Part shown: positions 36,361-49,472 of the stretch, piece after piece | Position numbering within the stretch: position 1 is the first letter of the stretch | How the letters are laid out: every line of letters begins with the position of its first letter | Source: Sternotherus odoratus | Lineage: Eukaryota > Chordata > Testudines > Kinosternidae | Assembly (NCBI GenBank): GCA_032164245.1 | Contig: JAVMKO010000001.1 | Location: forward strand, 292,503,041 to 292,567,040 | Direction: 5' to 3' | Length of the DNA: 64,000 nucleotides | Program-made: the position numbers and the translations under genes | Notes under the pieces: generated by a model | Databases searched by the model: none | Seen by the model: only the letters and a program-made list of their open reading frames with translations | Told to the model about the DNA's origin: nothing

Positions 36361-39300
36361 TTGACCCCACTGTGCTGCTACTAACAAATCTACAGAACTC
36401 AGCACTGATGAGGCATACATGACCTTCGGAAGTACACCTGCACCTCCCATATCACAGTAATAGTTATACCAATATACTCCAACTAATTGCTCAACCACTC
36501 AATAAAACGAACACCTAACACAATGAAGGCATTTGAAGTGTGGAACACAACACAAATATTAGCATATTCTCTACGAATTTCATGTCTACTTATTATGGCA
36601 CCCCCTCTTACTGAGCCATTGCCAGTTCCAGGGAGCAGGGTTAAGGTTGAGTTGCAAGGGTGGCATGCACCTTAGCGCTATTTTCTGTTTTTCAAAACTC
36701 CAAGGGTAGCAGAACTCGGTACTCTGGATGGGCATGAGGCACCACCAGCCAACCCTTAACTCTGCGTTACCAAGTTTGGGAGCGTTCAACCTCGTTGGAA
36801 GTTTTGGGGTGTGGGATTTTTGGTGGTTTTTTTAATCATTTTTCAGATCCCTATATACCACAGCCCAGTTCTCCTCCTTCTGGCTCCTTGAAAATGATTA
36901 CCCCAGCCACGGAATGCACTGGCTGCACATAAGTCCCTTCACTGCCCCTGAAGCACCTCCTCTCCAGTCTCATGAATGGTTTAGCACAGCCCACCTCCTC
37001 AGGCAGTGCTAGCTGTTGGAATGGGACCTGCAGGTTGAGGAGCTGGGAAAAGGATACAAGAAACAGTGTAGGAACTACCATGGAGTCAGTGAGAGCAGAG
37101 CTGAAGCCTTTCCAACACCTCTGACTGCACAACTCAAACCCTCCTTTCCAACCCACTCTTCCCTGAACTGCATATTCCCTGCCATTGTTCAGACTACCAC
37201 CAATCTCTAGTCTTCAAATAATCCTTCATTATTTGAGATTCAGTTTAATATCAATGTTTTTGTACTAAGACTTTTTTTTTTAAATGGCTGCTTATTGCAC
37301 AGTAAAATATATGAGAGAGACTGTACATGAATCTTATGGTAGATAAGCCAAACCAAAATAACCTTTAGAAAATGCATCCTCAGAACTTCTTAGGGTTTTT
37401 TTTGTTTGTTTTTTTGTTTTTTTTTTGTTTTTTAAGAAAACAAATTTTGAGTGGCAATGATTTCAAAGTTGCAATCCACACAAAAATATGAGCTATTTAG
37501 TCTTTAATCATAGGGTTGCCATCAATTTTGTGCATTTTTCCTGCACAATACAACTAGTTACCTAGTAACCACCTGTCAGGCCAAACCTAAGGAAAATAGT
37601 TTGTGCATCAGGCTAATTACCCAAGCATATTGATCGCACCAGAGCTGTACAGCATAAAAGAGTATATCAACCAGGATATTACAGAAATTAACAACAGGGG
37701 ACTTGCCAACCGAAATACATACATCTCTATCTCCAGGAGAATAAAATCACAATAATCTATAAATCCTGCAAATTATTCCATTATTAAAACAAGCATCCCA
37801 TTTAAGCAACTCTTATCAGAAAAATAGTGCTACTGTATTTTATTGTTTCATCCACTGCTGTAAAGAGGTTCAAACTGCATTATCATTTACCAGAAGCAGC
37901 AATTTGTAGGAAATTGCAGCACAGACCTCCATCTTATTGCTCCTTTTGTGTTATGTTAAAGGAGTCCAGGGGGAAAAAAGCACATATACTGCAACATACA
38001 TACACTAATTATTTGTGTCATAATAGTCTTCATTGCTAAGGTTTACTTTACCTATATTATCACATTAAATATAGCAGAAATACATTACATACAACATTTG
38101 CATCGCTTAACAGGGACCAAGATGAATTAGAGCCTTCACAAATTTCAGATTATTCACTGTTAAAACTCAATGTTTTCAGAAAATATCAACACATTGCACT
38201 GTGTATTATTCACAACCCTTAGTATATATTCCCAAACAAAAACATTAAGATGGCATTGCAGTTGAGAGTACACAATCATCAATTTACAGTAAAACGCATT
38301 ACAGGAATGGTGCAATTATTCCAAAAATAAGCATAATAAAATCAAGGAATTCAGAGTTAGGGTTAAACTTAAAAGAAATCCAAATATATTAAGGTATGGA
38401 AATGCAGAGTTAAGGCACCCAAACAACCTTAACTTCCCTGTACAGATACCTCAGCAATAACCATATGACTCAAAATTATGGTATTTTAGAGTTTGCAGTC
38501 CCAGGTTATACAAAATTGAGTTTTTTTTTCGTTCCCCTCATTTTAACAGATGTGAGGTAATCAAAAGATGTGTCCTATTAAAAATTCTATAAGGTATTAA
38601 TTTGTATTAGCGGTACCCAAACAAGTAATAAACTGCCCCTATTAGGAAAGCTTTTTTAAGATGCAAATGTTGAAGCAATGATACATTTACCAGCTAAACA
38701 CTGGTCCAGAAATTCTGGAAAAGAACATTTTTTAGGACACTGGGTTCAACACAACTTCTTGCCAAGTTAAAGGGATATAGTCAACTTGAAATTTGGACCG
38801 TTTTAAAAAAAAAATGACTTGGAAGAAGTTTCAGGTATGGCAGCTGTCCCCAGGTTCTCCCTTACCAATTTTTGAGTTTAATCATTACACTTTCCTATGT
38901 TTTAAAAGTGTTTTATTTTTCTTGCTGCTGCATGAAAACTCCACATAAACATGGAAACTGGTCTAGAGGAAGAAACAGAAAAACTGCCTATACAAAGTAA
39001 AACTTGAAAAACGAGAAATATTATATCTCCCTGATTGTTGGTCATTTTTTGTCATTATTGTTCCAGAAGGAAGCATGACTTTCAAAAATCTGCTCCAATT
39101 TAAACAGGCTCTTTTTCTACAGACTGGGATTAGGGTGTGGATACTCCCAAATTATGTTAAGTAGCATTTGGATACTCCTTTTACATGCTTTTTCTACAAA
39201 AAAAAAAAAAAAAAAAAAAAAAAAGGACTTGTAGAGAATATTGGTCACCAGTGAGAAATTTAATTCAGAGAATGCACCTTTACATGTAATCTTTAGTTGT

Positions 39301-39439
39301 CTTAGTTGTCTTCCCCACTGTCCACCCCCTCATAAACTGTCAATATATGATGCTTAGGAAGGAAAACTGTTAAATAGAGAAATCCTTGGCATCTCTGTGT
39401 GTCTTTGGGGAGAGAGGGTTATATTTTTTGTAATGAAAA
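36361..39439. other. Unassigned DNA
   Basis: No gene or complete element recognised. A T/G-rich run lies at about 37397-37432 and an A run of 27 at 39198-39224, perhaps the tail of an unrecognised retroposed copy. Confidence 0.4.
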
Positions 39440-39660
39440 GAAAGACAGTCCACTGTTTCACCTGAGTTCAATCCCTGACTCTGCCACAGACTTGGTGTGT
39501 GAACCCGGGCAAATTATTTTGCTTCAGTCCCCCATTTCTAAAGAGGGGATAATAGCACTGCCGTACCTCATGAGAGCATTGTAAGGATAATTACTTTAAA
39601 AATTGTAAGGCACTCAGATATTATGCAGTGGAGGCATGAAAGTACTTTAAAATAGGTTTC
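39440..39660 (+). mobile_element. MIR-like CORE-SINE
   Basis: The order GAGTTCAATCCCTGACTCTG, GTGTGTGAACCCGGGCAAAT, CAGTCCCCCATTTCTAAAGA and GCATTGTAAGGATAATTA follows the MIR family from its tRNA-related head through the CORE. It is diverged, as expected for an old amniote repeat. Confidence 0.75.
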
Positions 39661-41193
39661 TGTACGTAGTTAAAATGACAAATTCATAGAAATTTAGTTT
39701 TCGGATACTTGGCTACCCAAAGATATTTGATAGAGTATAACTTTTATCTGTAAAGGCACTTTGTTCAGAATAAGAATCTACGTAAAATCACTGTAAAAAA
39801 ATCCACATACAATAATAATAATGCCAGGGACTTTGCTGCCAAGAAACCCAGTGAGGATTCACCTTGCGTTGAATTCTGGGGGCAGGTGGCAGGACTTTCC
39901 CAGTGGACCACTCTGTGCTTTGGAATTGGCTCCAACCTTTTAGGTTCAGTGCAAGGCATCAGTGTAACCTGACTTTTAGGATCAGAAGCTGGGAAGGCAT
40001 TTATCATTTGTGAGGATATAGGGGTGTTAAGGGTAGGTGTCTTGGGACTGATGGCAAATACTATTTCTTTTAAAATTTGGTTTGCTATAGTGTAAAGCAG
40101 CCAGATGCCACACTAATGGGCTTGACAGAGATTTCTAAATTCATTGTTTTCCTGTGGAACAAGCACAATAAGTGTAATAGTCCACAGAACCTGACACATG
40201 CAATCAGTAAGTGTAACAGTCCACTGAAATTGACATATGCAGAAGTTAATATTCCTTTTTAATTCAACAGTGAAGTGATTTTGAAATTTCCAAGATACAA
40301 AAAGTATTTGTAGCCTTGGTGGTCCTCAAGGTAAAATAAAGTGAACCAAGTAGAAACCACAGAACCTTTTATGGGAACAAGTTATGAGCTTTGTGTTCAA
40401 AAAGATCCCCTATTGGGTTTCTAGAGCATGAAAAACACAGTAAACAAGTCAGCATAGCCGTCTGATTTAGACAACCTGTATTTCTGTGCATTCTGTCAAT
40501 GCCTAAAGGGGAAAATTATGAGCCAAAAGGCTGTGAATGCGTTCTTTTTCATGATGCAACTTTTTCAATCTCTAGGGCAGAGCATTATAAACCCACACAA
40601 ATTAAAATAACTAAATAAGAAAAATGTAATCTCATAGAGAAGTCAAAGGAAACACGCAGAGCCATTAAAGATACTTAAACCCCCTCAAGTCACCACCTCA
40701 GGCAAAAGCGTAAGTGATCAGGTAGGCCTTGGGGCTTGCCTTGAAGGCCAATGAATTCTGGGTTTGTCTGATCAATGGGGAAACTAAATTCCAGTGTCAA
40801 GTGTCCTCAGAGAGAATATCCTGTCCAAGCCCTCCCAGATAGACAGAGACCATCAGTGAGCAAATCCTAGCTAATCTCATCTGTCAATATATAAAGCATG
40901 TGGAAAGAGGAACTCTTCTAGGCAGATAGGATTCAAAATAAGAATTTTATAGATCATAAACACCACCTTGAATTGTACACAGGACCAAACAGGAAGCCAG
41001 AGTAGTCGATGCATCACTGATGTGCTATGCTTCCTACAAAAGACCTTTCTAATTAAATGGGCAATGCACATTTGGTACTAGTTTAAAATCCTGTGTGAAT
41101 TTAAAGAGTAGCCCCCTACAGAGCACATTGCAGCAATCCAAACTGCAGGTCACAATGGGAGAACGATGATCTTGTTATATCTATTTTAGGCAT
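39661..41193. other. Unassigned DNA
   Basis: No supported gene. The phrase AGTGTAATAGTCCAC recurs slightly changed at about 40171 and 40208 (a small local duplication). Otherwise nothing. Confidence 0.4.
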
Positions 41194-41760
41194 TTATATT
41201 GTCCCCATCACCACAGTACCTGAATTCTTCACAATCTTTAATGTATTTATCCTAAAAATTCCCCTGAGAGGCAGGGCAGTGCTAATAGCCCCATTGCACA
41301 GATGAACTGAGGGAAAAAGAAACTAAGGCTATGTCTTCACTAGAAGTGCTGCACCTGCATGTGTCATCAGCAGAGACATTCACTATCATGACAAGAGGTG
41401 TTTTCCTGTCACTGTAGTTAATCCACCTCCCCAAAAGGCAGTAGCTCGGTCAAGGTCATCATACTACTAGGACTAGGTCATCATAACTACATTGCTTAGA
41501 GGTGTAGATGTTACTCAGAGGTGTGAAAAATAACTGGGTTGAGCTAACTTTTTAGTGTACACCTGTCCCAAGAGACTTGCCCAAGATCACCAAATTTTCT
41601 GTGCAACTTCAAAAAACCACTTCACCTCTCTGTGCTTCAGTTTCCCCATCTATAAAATGAAGATAATACTACCCACTCACACAGATAATGCAAGGCTTAC
41701 TTCATTAATATTTGCATGGTCTCGGAGAACTTTGGATAGAAGGGGCTACCAAAGTAGTAG
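41194..41760. mobile_element. Old amniote SINE/L3-type repeats split by a MITE
   Basis: 41215-41326 reads TTCACAATCTTTAATGTATT ... CATTGCACAGATGAACTGAGG, and 41570 on resumes with GAGACTTGCCCAAGATCACC, the expected continuation. 41610-41750 then has the MIR-like phrase GTGCTTCAGTTTCCCCATCT. The MITE at 41327-41568 lies exactly in the break. Confidence 0.65.
41327..41568. mobile_element. MITE of the TCTACACT group in a SINE
   Basis: The left end GGCTATGTCTTCACTAG follows TAA (41324-41326), and the right end TAGTGTACACCTGTCC precedes CAA. The SINE text joins correctly when it is removed, which supports a TAA duplication with one later change. Confidence 0.65.
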
Positions 41761-42341
41761 TAGTGTTTGAAGTCACAAATTACCAAGTCAAAGTTAATGT
41801 ACCCCTAAACCAACATAAAAAAAACAAAAAAAGCAATATTAGCTATGAGTTGTTACCGGGGAACCCATCAATAGCTGAGAACCCCCCTAAGGTTCTGAGC
41901 CTTGTTAGCAAACAGATATAGCCTCAATTGAGGAAAATATCTCCATTATCTCCTTTGTACCTTTTTCCGTATCCAGCCAGCGACATCTCAAACTTATGTG
42001 GAAAGAGTTTCAAAAATGTTTTCCTAGTACCTGGCCATGATTAGAAAGAGCCCACACTATATAAATCTAATGAAAAGGTACAAAATTGAGGGGGACATCA
42101 AAATATTAAAGGCACTGTAGCCTAGACCATCTCACTAGCTTTCAGAGTAACTGCCTTAATATGTACGGCCACAAGTTTGTCACATTTTAATTACCAAAAA
42201 AAAAAAAATCACAGCACAGTCACAGTAAATTTAGTAAAAGACATGGGTATGGGGGAAATAGTGTTGAAATTAATGGTAGTGCTATTTAAAGTACAAAAGA
42301 CTCCATGGGGGTTGTCAGGTCTGTCACCCCACAAGCCTGGA
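41761..42341. other. Unassigned DNA
   Basis: No supported feature. Confidence 0.4.
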
Positions 42342-42428
42342 TCCAGCTCCCCACACCAGGTGTTGTGACCTGATGTACGAAGTTGCAGCTCTGCTCAGAT
42401 TTGATCCAGCCCCCCTCCATTACGACAG
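42342..42428 (-). repeat. Arm of a spaced inverted repeat
   Basis: In reverse complement this resembles 43258-43350: CAGGTCACAACACCTGG, the GCAACTTCG/GCAACCTCG word and GGAGGGG occur in the same order. The two arms enclose the CR1 piece and hAT at 42.44-43.26 kb. They could be two copies of one repeat in opposite orientation or the ends of one element. Confidence 0.65.
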
Positions 42429-42439
42429 AGTAGTGGACA

Positions 42440-43257
42440 GGCCAAATTTGAGCAAGTGGTGCTCAAAGGCCAGAAGAGATCATTGTGATCATCTAGATCA
42501 GGGGTGGGCAAACTTTCTGGCCGAGGACCACATCGGAGTTTAAAATTGTATGGAGAGCTGGGTAGGGAACGCTGTGCCTCCCCAAACAGCCAGGCCCGAC
42601 CCCCATCCGACCTCCCACTTCCTGCCCCCTCACTGCCCCCTCAGAACCTCCAATCCCCTGCTCCTTGTCCCCTGAGTGCCCCCTCCAAAAAAAAACCCCT
42701 GCCCCTAATCTCCCTCCAGGACCCCACCACCTATCAAACCCCCCCTCCCGCTCCCTGTCCCCTGACTGCCCCACCTCCTAGCCAACCCCCTGAAAGACCC
42801 CCTGGGACTCCCACGTCCTAGCCAACCCCCCCATTCCCCATCCCCTGACCACTGCAGAGACTCTCTGCCCTTTATCCAACCTTCCATCTCCAACCCCCTT
42901 ACCACACCGCTCAGAACAGTGTGTCTCGCTGAAGCCAGGCACGCTGCCGCGCTGATCCGTCGGAGTGCACAGCCCGGCCCCCCAGAGCGCCGCTCACGTG
43001 GCGCGCTGAGGCTGCGGGGGCAGGATCTAGCCTTCCCAGCCAGGAGCTCAGGGGCCAGACAGGATGGGCCTGCGGGCCATAGTTTGCTCACCCCTGATCT
43101 AGTCTGAGCTCCAGTACAATACAGGCCATACAGTTTCCCCAAATTCCTAAAGCATAGAAAAATCATCTCATCTTAATTTAAAAATTGCCAGTGATGTAAA
43201 ATCCCCCACAATCCTTGGTATATTGTTCCAACGGCTAATTACCCTCACTGTTAAAAA
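42440..43257 (-). mobile_element. CR1-type 3' tail split by a hAT
   Basis: 42461-42490 reads AAGGCCAGAAGAGATCATTG, the reverse complement of the CR1-type end at 2.85 kb. 43097-43257 continues it, ending in AATTACCCTCACTGTTAAAA, which matches the reverse complement of about 20278-20350. Confidence 0.75.
42499..43096. mobile_element. Non-autonomous hAT in CR1
   Basis: The ends CAGGGGTGGGCAAACT and AGTTTGCTCACCCCTG are inverted with one mismatch. Flanks are ATCTAGAT (42491-42498) and ATCTAGTC (43097-43104). The C-rich interior resembles 24088-24704. No transposase. Confidence 0.85.
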
Positions 43258-43350
43258 TGTATGACGGAGGGGCAGCTGGGTCAAACCTGAACAGCACTGC
43301 AACCTCGGTGGCCAGGTCACAACACCTGGAGCATGGAGCCAGGCCCAGTC
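43258..43350 (+). repeat. Second arm of the spaced inverted repeat
   Basis: GACGGAGGGGCAGCTGGGTC through CAACACCTGGAGCATGGAGC is the opposite-strand counterpart of 42342-42428, diverged by several changes. Confidence 0.65.
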
Positions 43351-44045
43351 CCACAGAACAGGAGCCACTGCTGTAAGGTACATTTATGAAAATCACTGAT
43401 ACAAAGAAAAGCCTCAAACAAACAAATATGAAGGTATCCGTGACATTTTTTTTTTTACCACCGTGACAACCCTGCAGCACTGAGCCAATATCAATTGCCA
43501 AAAATCAGATAATATACATTCCACACTTATACAGAATCTATCACAGAATTGTGCAGCAGAATCTAAGCTTTTTTTAATTAAGTTTCTAACCCTTGGAAGT
43601 ACAAAGAAATGTCCCACATGTGACCCAAATATAACTAATGTAATACAGACACTGCATGTAATGCAGAGTCTAGGAGTCCAGTTACAACATGGTTTAACTA
43701 CAAGTTCCATAATGTAAGAGGAGGCAGGGGATGTGTGTTTTAAAATAAGTGGGCCACCTGATTTAGTCACAGTTGTCTTGGACTTTGCAAACAGCCTAAA
43801 ATAAAATCTGTAATGAATGGACACATCCATCTAACTTGTGTGTTAATGCTAATAGTGAACTATTTCATGGTTGACCATTTTTGCCAAAATATTTACTGTT
43901 GGATGCAGCGATAGATATTAGGCTAGACATCACTAGGGCAGATGATTGGTATTACTTGCATTATCACGTGATCAACAATTGCTCCAATATGAACTCCCCA
44001 TGTCTTCCCAATTGCCAAAAGCCCCAAATGGATGCTGTGTTGTTG
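43351..44045. other. Unassigned DNA
   Basis: No supported gene or complete element. Confidence 0.4.
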
Positions 44046-44190
44046 TAGTTGTGTCAGTCCCAGGATATTAGAGAGACAAGATGGGTGAGGTAATATCTTT
44101 TATTGAACCAACTTCTGTTGGCTTGTCACTCTCACCAACAGAAGTTGGTCCAATAAAAGACATTACCTCTTACCTTGTCTCTCTAAAAGG
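44046..44190. repeat. Foldback repeat, ~50-bp arms
   Basis: The left arm (44069-44122) and right arm (44136-44186) are inverted copies sharing TCTTTTATTG, CCAACTTCTGTTGG and AGAGAGACAAG with a few differences, around a 13-nt loop. A partial copy of the left arm lies at 46560-46604. Confidence 0.8.
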
Positions 44191-45199
44191 CCAAACTGTT
44201 TTATATCCAGCTGTCAAAACCTTGAATTTTCCCTCCGCCTTCCCTAATTTCTACATTTCAACTACACATTGTCAGTACAATAATCTGCAGCAAAGACTCA
44301 GGTAACATTGAAGTAGCAAAATAAATAATATATGGGATAAAACGATGAATGTTATTCATTCTCCGATTTAATCCGATAAAAAGCTCCACTTCTGAATTTA
44401 AATGAAGCTTGCACCTGAATTTTCAGTTTGCCATGCCACAAACCAGAAGATACTGTTCACAGCACTACAGAAAATACCAGAGCTGCCATGACACAACCAT
44501 TTTAATAACTTTCCTTCCAAAACAAAGTTTAAAGACAAAGAGATAGACTAGCCTATCATTATAAAAAAAAAAGAGTTTCTCGAGAAGAGGCTTAACAATT
44601 GCTCATGTAAATCCAAGTCAAAGCCTGAATTAGTCCAACATCTCTAGAAAGTCAGTGAGAAAGAATGGCTGAAACTCACCAAGACAAGACACCACATTTG
44701 TTCCCATCCATCTATCCTGATGAAAACATAAATCTGCTATCACAAAGGCAGCCAAACCAGGCTGAATCCCATCAATCTCATCCATGAAAAACATAGGGGA
44801 AAGCTCTTCAGAAAAAATCCTTTCACTCTGCTTCCAGATGAAAACAGTCCAGATTCACTTGATTGTCCAGCACATGGCAGAATTCTTATAATCAGGACTT
44901 TGGATGTTGTAGTGGAGGAAAAACAAAACATTCCTTGAGCCCATAGAGTTACACCTTTAGATTTAAAAATTATTTATGTTGAATTCAGTCAAACAGGGCA
45001 GAGTTTTTACCACGGGTACTTTACCCTCCTCCCTTTCCATTTGATTGTCATGCATCACCTAAAACCTACAGTAACATAAAAGGAGGACATGTCAGTGGAA
45101 GGCATTTAGGAGATCCTATTTCGACAACTACAGACAAAAGATGACTAGTTATGATGTCCTACAAAACCACCAAAAAAGTGCCTCAATGCTTTACAGCAG
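44191..45199. other. Unassigned DNA
   Basis: No supported feature. Confidence 0.4.
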
Positions 45200-45843
45200 T
45201 CTGTCTCTGCTGAATACTGTGTATAAATGTGGTCTCCTCATCTCAAAAAGGATATATTGGCATTAGAAAAGGTTCAAAGAAGGGCAACTAAAATGATTAG
45301 GGGTTTGGAATGGGTCCCATATGAGGAGAAATTAAAGAAGCTAGGACTTTTTAGCTTGGAAAAGAGGAGACTAAGGAGATATGATGGAGGTATATAAAAT
45401 TATGAGTGGTAAGGAGAAAGTGAATAAGGAAAAGTTATTTACTTGTTCCCATAATATAAGAACTAGGGGCCACTCAATGAAATTAGTGGGCAGCAGGTTT
45501 AAAACAAATAAAAAGAAGTTCTTCTTCACACAGCGCACAGTCAACCTGTGGAACTCCTTGCCTGAGGAGGCTGTGAAGGCTAGGACTATACCAGGTTTTA
45601 AAAGAGAACTGGATAAATTCATGGAGGTTAAGTCCATTAATGGCTATTAGCCAGGATGGGTAAGAAATGGTGTCCCTAGCCTCTGTTTGTCAGAGGAGGT
45701 GATGGATGGCAGGAGAGAGATCACTTGATCATTACCTGTTAGGTTCATTCACTCCGGGGCACCTGGCATTGGCCACTGACGATAGACAGGATACTGGGCT
45801 AGATGGACCGCTGGTCTGACCCAGTACAGCCTTTCTTATGTCT
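45200..45843 (+). mobile_element. CR1 LINE 3' fragment, relatively well preserved
   Basis: It runs from GTTCAAAGAAGGGCAACTAA (end of the RT domain) to GACCCAGTACAGCCTTTCTT. The frame 45381-45650 still reads through 89 residues including [15 protein letters not shown], the normal C-terminus of CR1 ORF2. It is 5'-truncated and inactive, but younger-looking than the other CR1 pieces here. Confidence 0.92.
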
Positions 45844-47298
45844 CAAAGAGTTCAGAAATGTAAGCAAGTCTGTTAATCTCAGAGCAGGTTAACAAAATGT
45901 TACTCTCTGAGAACCATGATGAAGGTAGGTTCCTATGTTAGGTAAATATGTTTTCTCTGTAATGCTCTCACCTTAAAAATAAATGTGCTTACTTAGAAAG
46001 AGTTGTGGGGTAACTTTAACGGCTGGCAATTATAAAGTTCATAGCCATAGCCTTCAGAGAGAAAGCAATGTGCAGATGCTGGTCTGTTAAAGCAGTCTGG
46101 CTTGCTGGGTACCTCAAAATGTAGGTTGAGAACTGTACAGCCTGGAAAAACTCCAGTCAGGAAAGAATGAGGCTGGGAGCCTTTAAATGGGTTCCCTTGG
46201 TGGACCATGAGGGGGGAAAATACAGGTGCAATGGTCCTGAAACTGACAATAACTATTTAAAGACCTCTTGAGAGCAATGTCTATTTGAGTGCAGTTACTG
46301 TAGTCATGTTAGAATAATTCTGAGATCTGCTCTGGCTCTAACAGTGACCAATCCAGATCCAATATATTTGTTTTCATTCAAATAGTTAAATATCCTAAGT
46401 TAACAGGTAACATATTGCAAAATGGTTTTAATTTATCCTTCAGTTTTGTGACTTGAAACAATTTTCATGTGGTTACACGAATAGTTTGTGAGAAATTCTA
46501 CTAATGTAAGACAGTCAAAGAACAAAGGTGTTAACATTTGAAATGAACTAAGAATACTATTAGAGAGACAAGATGGATGAGGTAATATCTCTTATTGGAC
46601 TACTTACATTTTTCTTCAAAGCAACAGAAAACTGTATAAAAAAAACCTGACTCATTAAATGATACTATATCAAGTATTTCTACAAAATCATGGTTTGAAT
46701 GTGAGTTATTTTTTAAAAAACTTTAGAATAATTTAATCAAATATATTAGTTGTTGAGCTATAGAATAGTCTGAGTTGTGAGCAACAGAAATCCAAGAAAA
46801 ATAATTCTCATTATTCACACTTTTACACTCAATACTCCCTTGTCCTCAAAACCAAAAAGGAACAGAATCATCGTAAAAGGAGAAGTATGAAAATTATCCT
46901 GTTTCCTAAGCCAATCATTTGCATTTTTCTCAGTGCTGCACCAACTGATGTACTCTGCTCATGCTTAAAGGAATCGCTATAGTCTAAATACATTGGCCTG
47001 TTATTCATGGTTCCCTAGACTCCAGAGGACACTTCAAATACATTTTTCTCATCTCAGTGTTTGAAGGAGGGGTAGTCACAACAGTATATCTCCTACCTCA
47101 AGACAAAGATTAACTTGCTCCTTTCTGAAGTTTATTGGCTCTGGAGTGAAAGGAAACAAAGCTCATGTCATCTAAAGCAGCAAGTGATTTCCCTCCAGCC
47201 AAGGGAAACCAGACGAAACTGACTACTCTCCAGCAGGACACAAGTAAACATTGGTATGACTAATTCATCAATGAACTGCCACTGTTAAGAGACATAGG
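45844..47298. other. Unassigned DNA
   Basis: Apart from the 46560-46604 fragment related to the foldback at 44.07 kb, nothing is supported. Confidence 0.4.
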
Positions 47299-47306
47299 CT
47301 CTAAGG

Positions 47307-48354
47307 CAGTGGTGCCCAAACTTGGGGGGGGGGGGTGTTCCTCCCTAAGGGTGTATGGAGGAACATTCAGGGGAGGGAGCGCCACCCAGCCCTACTCTGG
47401 ACCCAGCTCCACTCCGCCCCCAGACAAGCTTCAGACCAAGTCACAGCTCCACTCTTCCCCAAGTCACGGTGTTATCCTTATTCCCTCTAGGCCACGCATG
47501 GGCAAACTTTTTGGCCTGAGGGCCACACTGAGGTTAAAAATTGAATGCAGGGCCGGGTACAGTAGAGAAGCCTGGCCCCGCCCCCTATCTGACCCCCTCC
47601 CACTTCTCACCCCCCTTAGAACCCACAACCCATCCAACCTCCCCTGCTCCCTGTCCCATGACTGCTCCCTCCCGAGATCCCCTGCCCCTAACCACCCCCT
47701 GCGACTGCAAATCCTATCTAAACTCTCCTGCTCCTTGTCCCCTGACCGCCCCCTCCTGAGACACCCAACCCTAACTGCCCCCCCCCCCCAGAACCTCACC
47801 CCCTACCTAATCCCCCCTGCTCCCTGTCCCCTGACTGCCTCGAACCCTATCCACACTCCCGGCCCCTGACAGGCCCCCGGGACTCCAGGACTCCCGGCCC
47901 GGCCCCACCCCCCCTTACCACACCGCTCAGGCCCACTGGAGCAAGACACGCTGCCGGGCCAGAGCTCGCAGCACCGCCCCCTTACCATGCTGCTCAGAGC
48001 GGCAGGAGCTCAGGACCCGGCAGAGCCATCCCTGACGCTACAGCACTGCCTCAGAGAGCCTGGCCAGAGTGCTGGTGACACGGTGCACTGAGGCTCCAGG
48101 AGAGGGGAGCAGCCTCCCTGGACAGGATCTCAAGGCCCAGAGAGGAAAGGCCCACTGGCTGGATGTGGCCCGCGGGCCATAGTTTGCTCACCCCTGCTCT
48201 AGGTTCAGCTCCTCAGGGATCCCCAGTTCCATCCCCAGCTCCACCTTCAGCTCAAGTTTCTCTGCTGAGCCAACTGTGCAGTAATGGAGCAGGGGACATA
48301 GAGAGATTCCATTACTGGTAAGGGGGCGCAACAGGAAAAGTTCGGGCACCACTG
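47307..48354. mobile_element. Outer non-autonomous hAT
   Basis: The ends CAGTGGTGCCCAAACTTG and AAGTTCGGGCACCACTG are inverted. Flanks CTCTAAGG (47299-47306) and GTCTAGGG (48355-48362) agree at 6 of 8 positions. A second hAT sits inside it. Confidence 0.75.
47493..48196. mobile_element. Inner non-autonomous hAT (nested)
   Basis: It is flanked by CTCTAGGC (47485-47492) and CTCTAGGT (48197-48204). The right end AGTTTGCTCACCCCTG matches the 42.5-kb copy. The left end is CACGCATGGGCAAACT, with changes in its first bases. The interior is C-rich. Confidence 0.8.
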
Positions 48355-48362
48355 GTCTAGGG

Positions 48363-49433
48363 AGAGACATTATGAATTACCGAGAAAATGGGAAACACAA
48401 AAAGCATTTGAGTTGGGGGAAAAAGAAAATCAGGGCTTCTGCAGATATAATCAAGCCCAAAGGTCATGACTGGAAGACAAATGAAGATCATAATCTGGAC
48501 TGAAGGAAAGAAGGTAATCTCAGAAAGGAAAATATAAAAATTTGCTTTTTAAAATCTCATCAAATCTATCCACCTAGTGTTTTACGAAAGATCAAATGTC
48601 CACCCATTACTGTCATATTTTAAAGTTATTCAAAAGTGGCTGTTAATTTGAAGTATACACACATATCCAATCCTAAGAAAGGTATCTTGCAATTTTTGGG
48701 CCATACTGAAATTTACCTGCACTTCCAGTCAGATTGAATGATTAAAATTATAATGAAATTAAATCTGAATGTAATTATACTTCCAACAGAGATACTATTG
48801 ACTCTTTAGCGCAAATGTTTTACTGAAATGTTTTCAAATGCCTAAGAAATATTTTTAAATGCACCAAGAGCAGTATTTTTTTTATTTTTTTCTGGTACCT
48901 CTGCGGTGGTTATTAATATAATGGGACATGGATACTTATTTTTAATTTCTTCTTGCAGCTTTGCTCTCAATTATTTCTTTAAAATCATCATCAAGAGTAG
49001 TTCATCCACTGCAACGTTCAATCATCACTGAATTTGACAAGTAGTTTAGCATCAGCTGAATAAAAAAGTTACAATTGCATTACATTCAGCTTCATTAAGG
49101 ACGAACAATGTACAGTATAGATATTTCACTTCAGAATTTGTGTTGCACACATCATTTATGTTTTTCACTCTAAACAGTCCATTATTAATAACAAATTCAG
49201 AACTCACACCATCCATCATAAAGCTGTTTAGCTTCCAATGTGCTTGTTCCAAAATAGAAAAGGGTGAAACAAGTATGTTCAAAATGTCTTTTATTTACCA
49301 CTCAGCAAACCCTTTCTATAAGCATAACCAAATATTTTAATCAACCAAAAAGGATGCTACATTTTTACAGACAGAAAAAAGGGCCCATCTTAACACCAGT
49401 ATGTAAAATAAATAACAGAGAAATTTGAAATTT

Positions 49434-49472
<39 letters not shown>

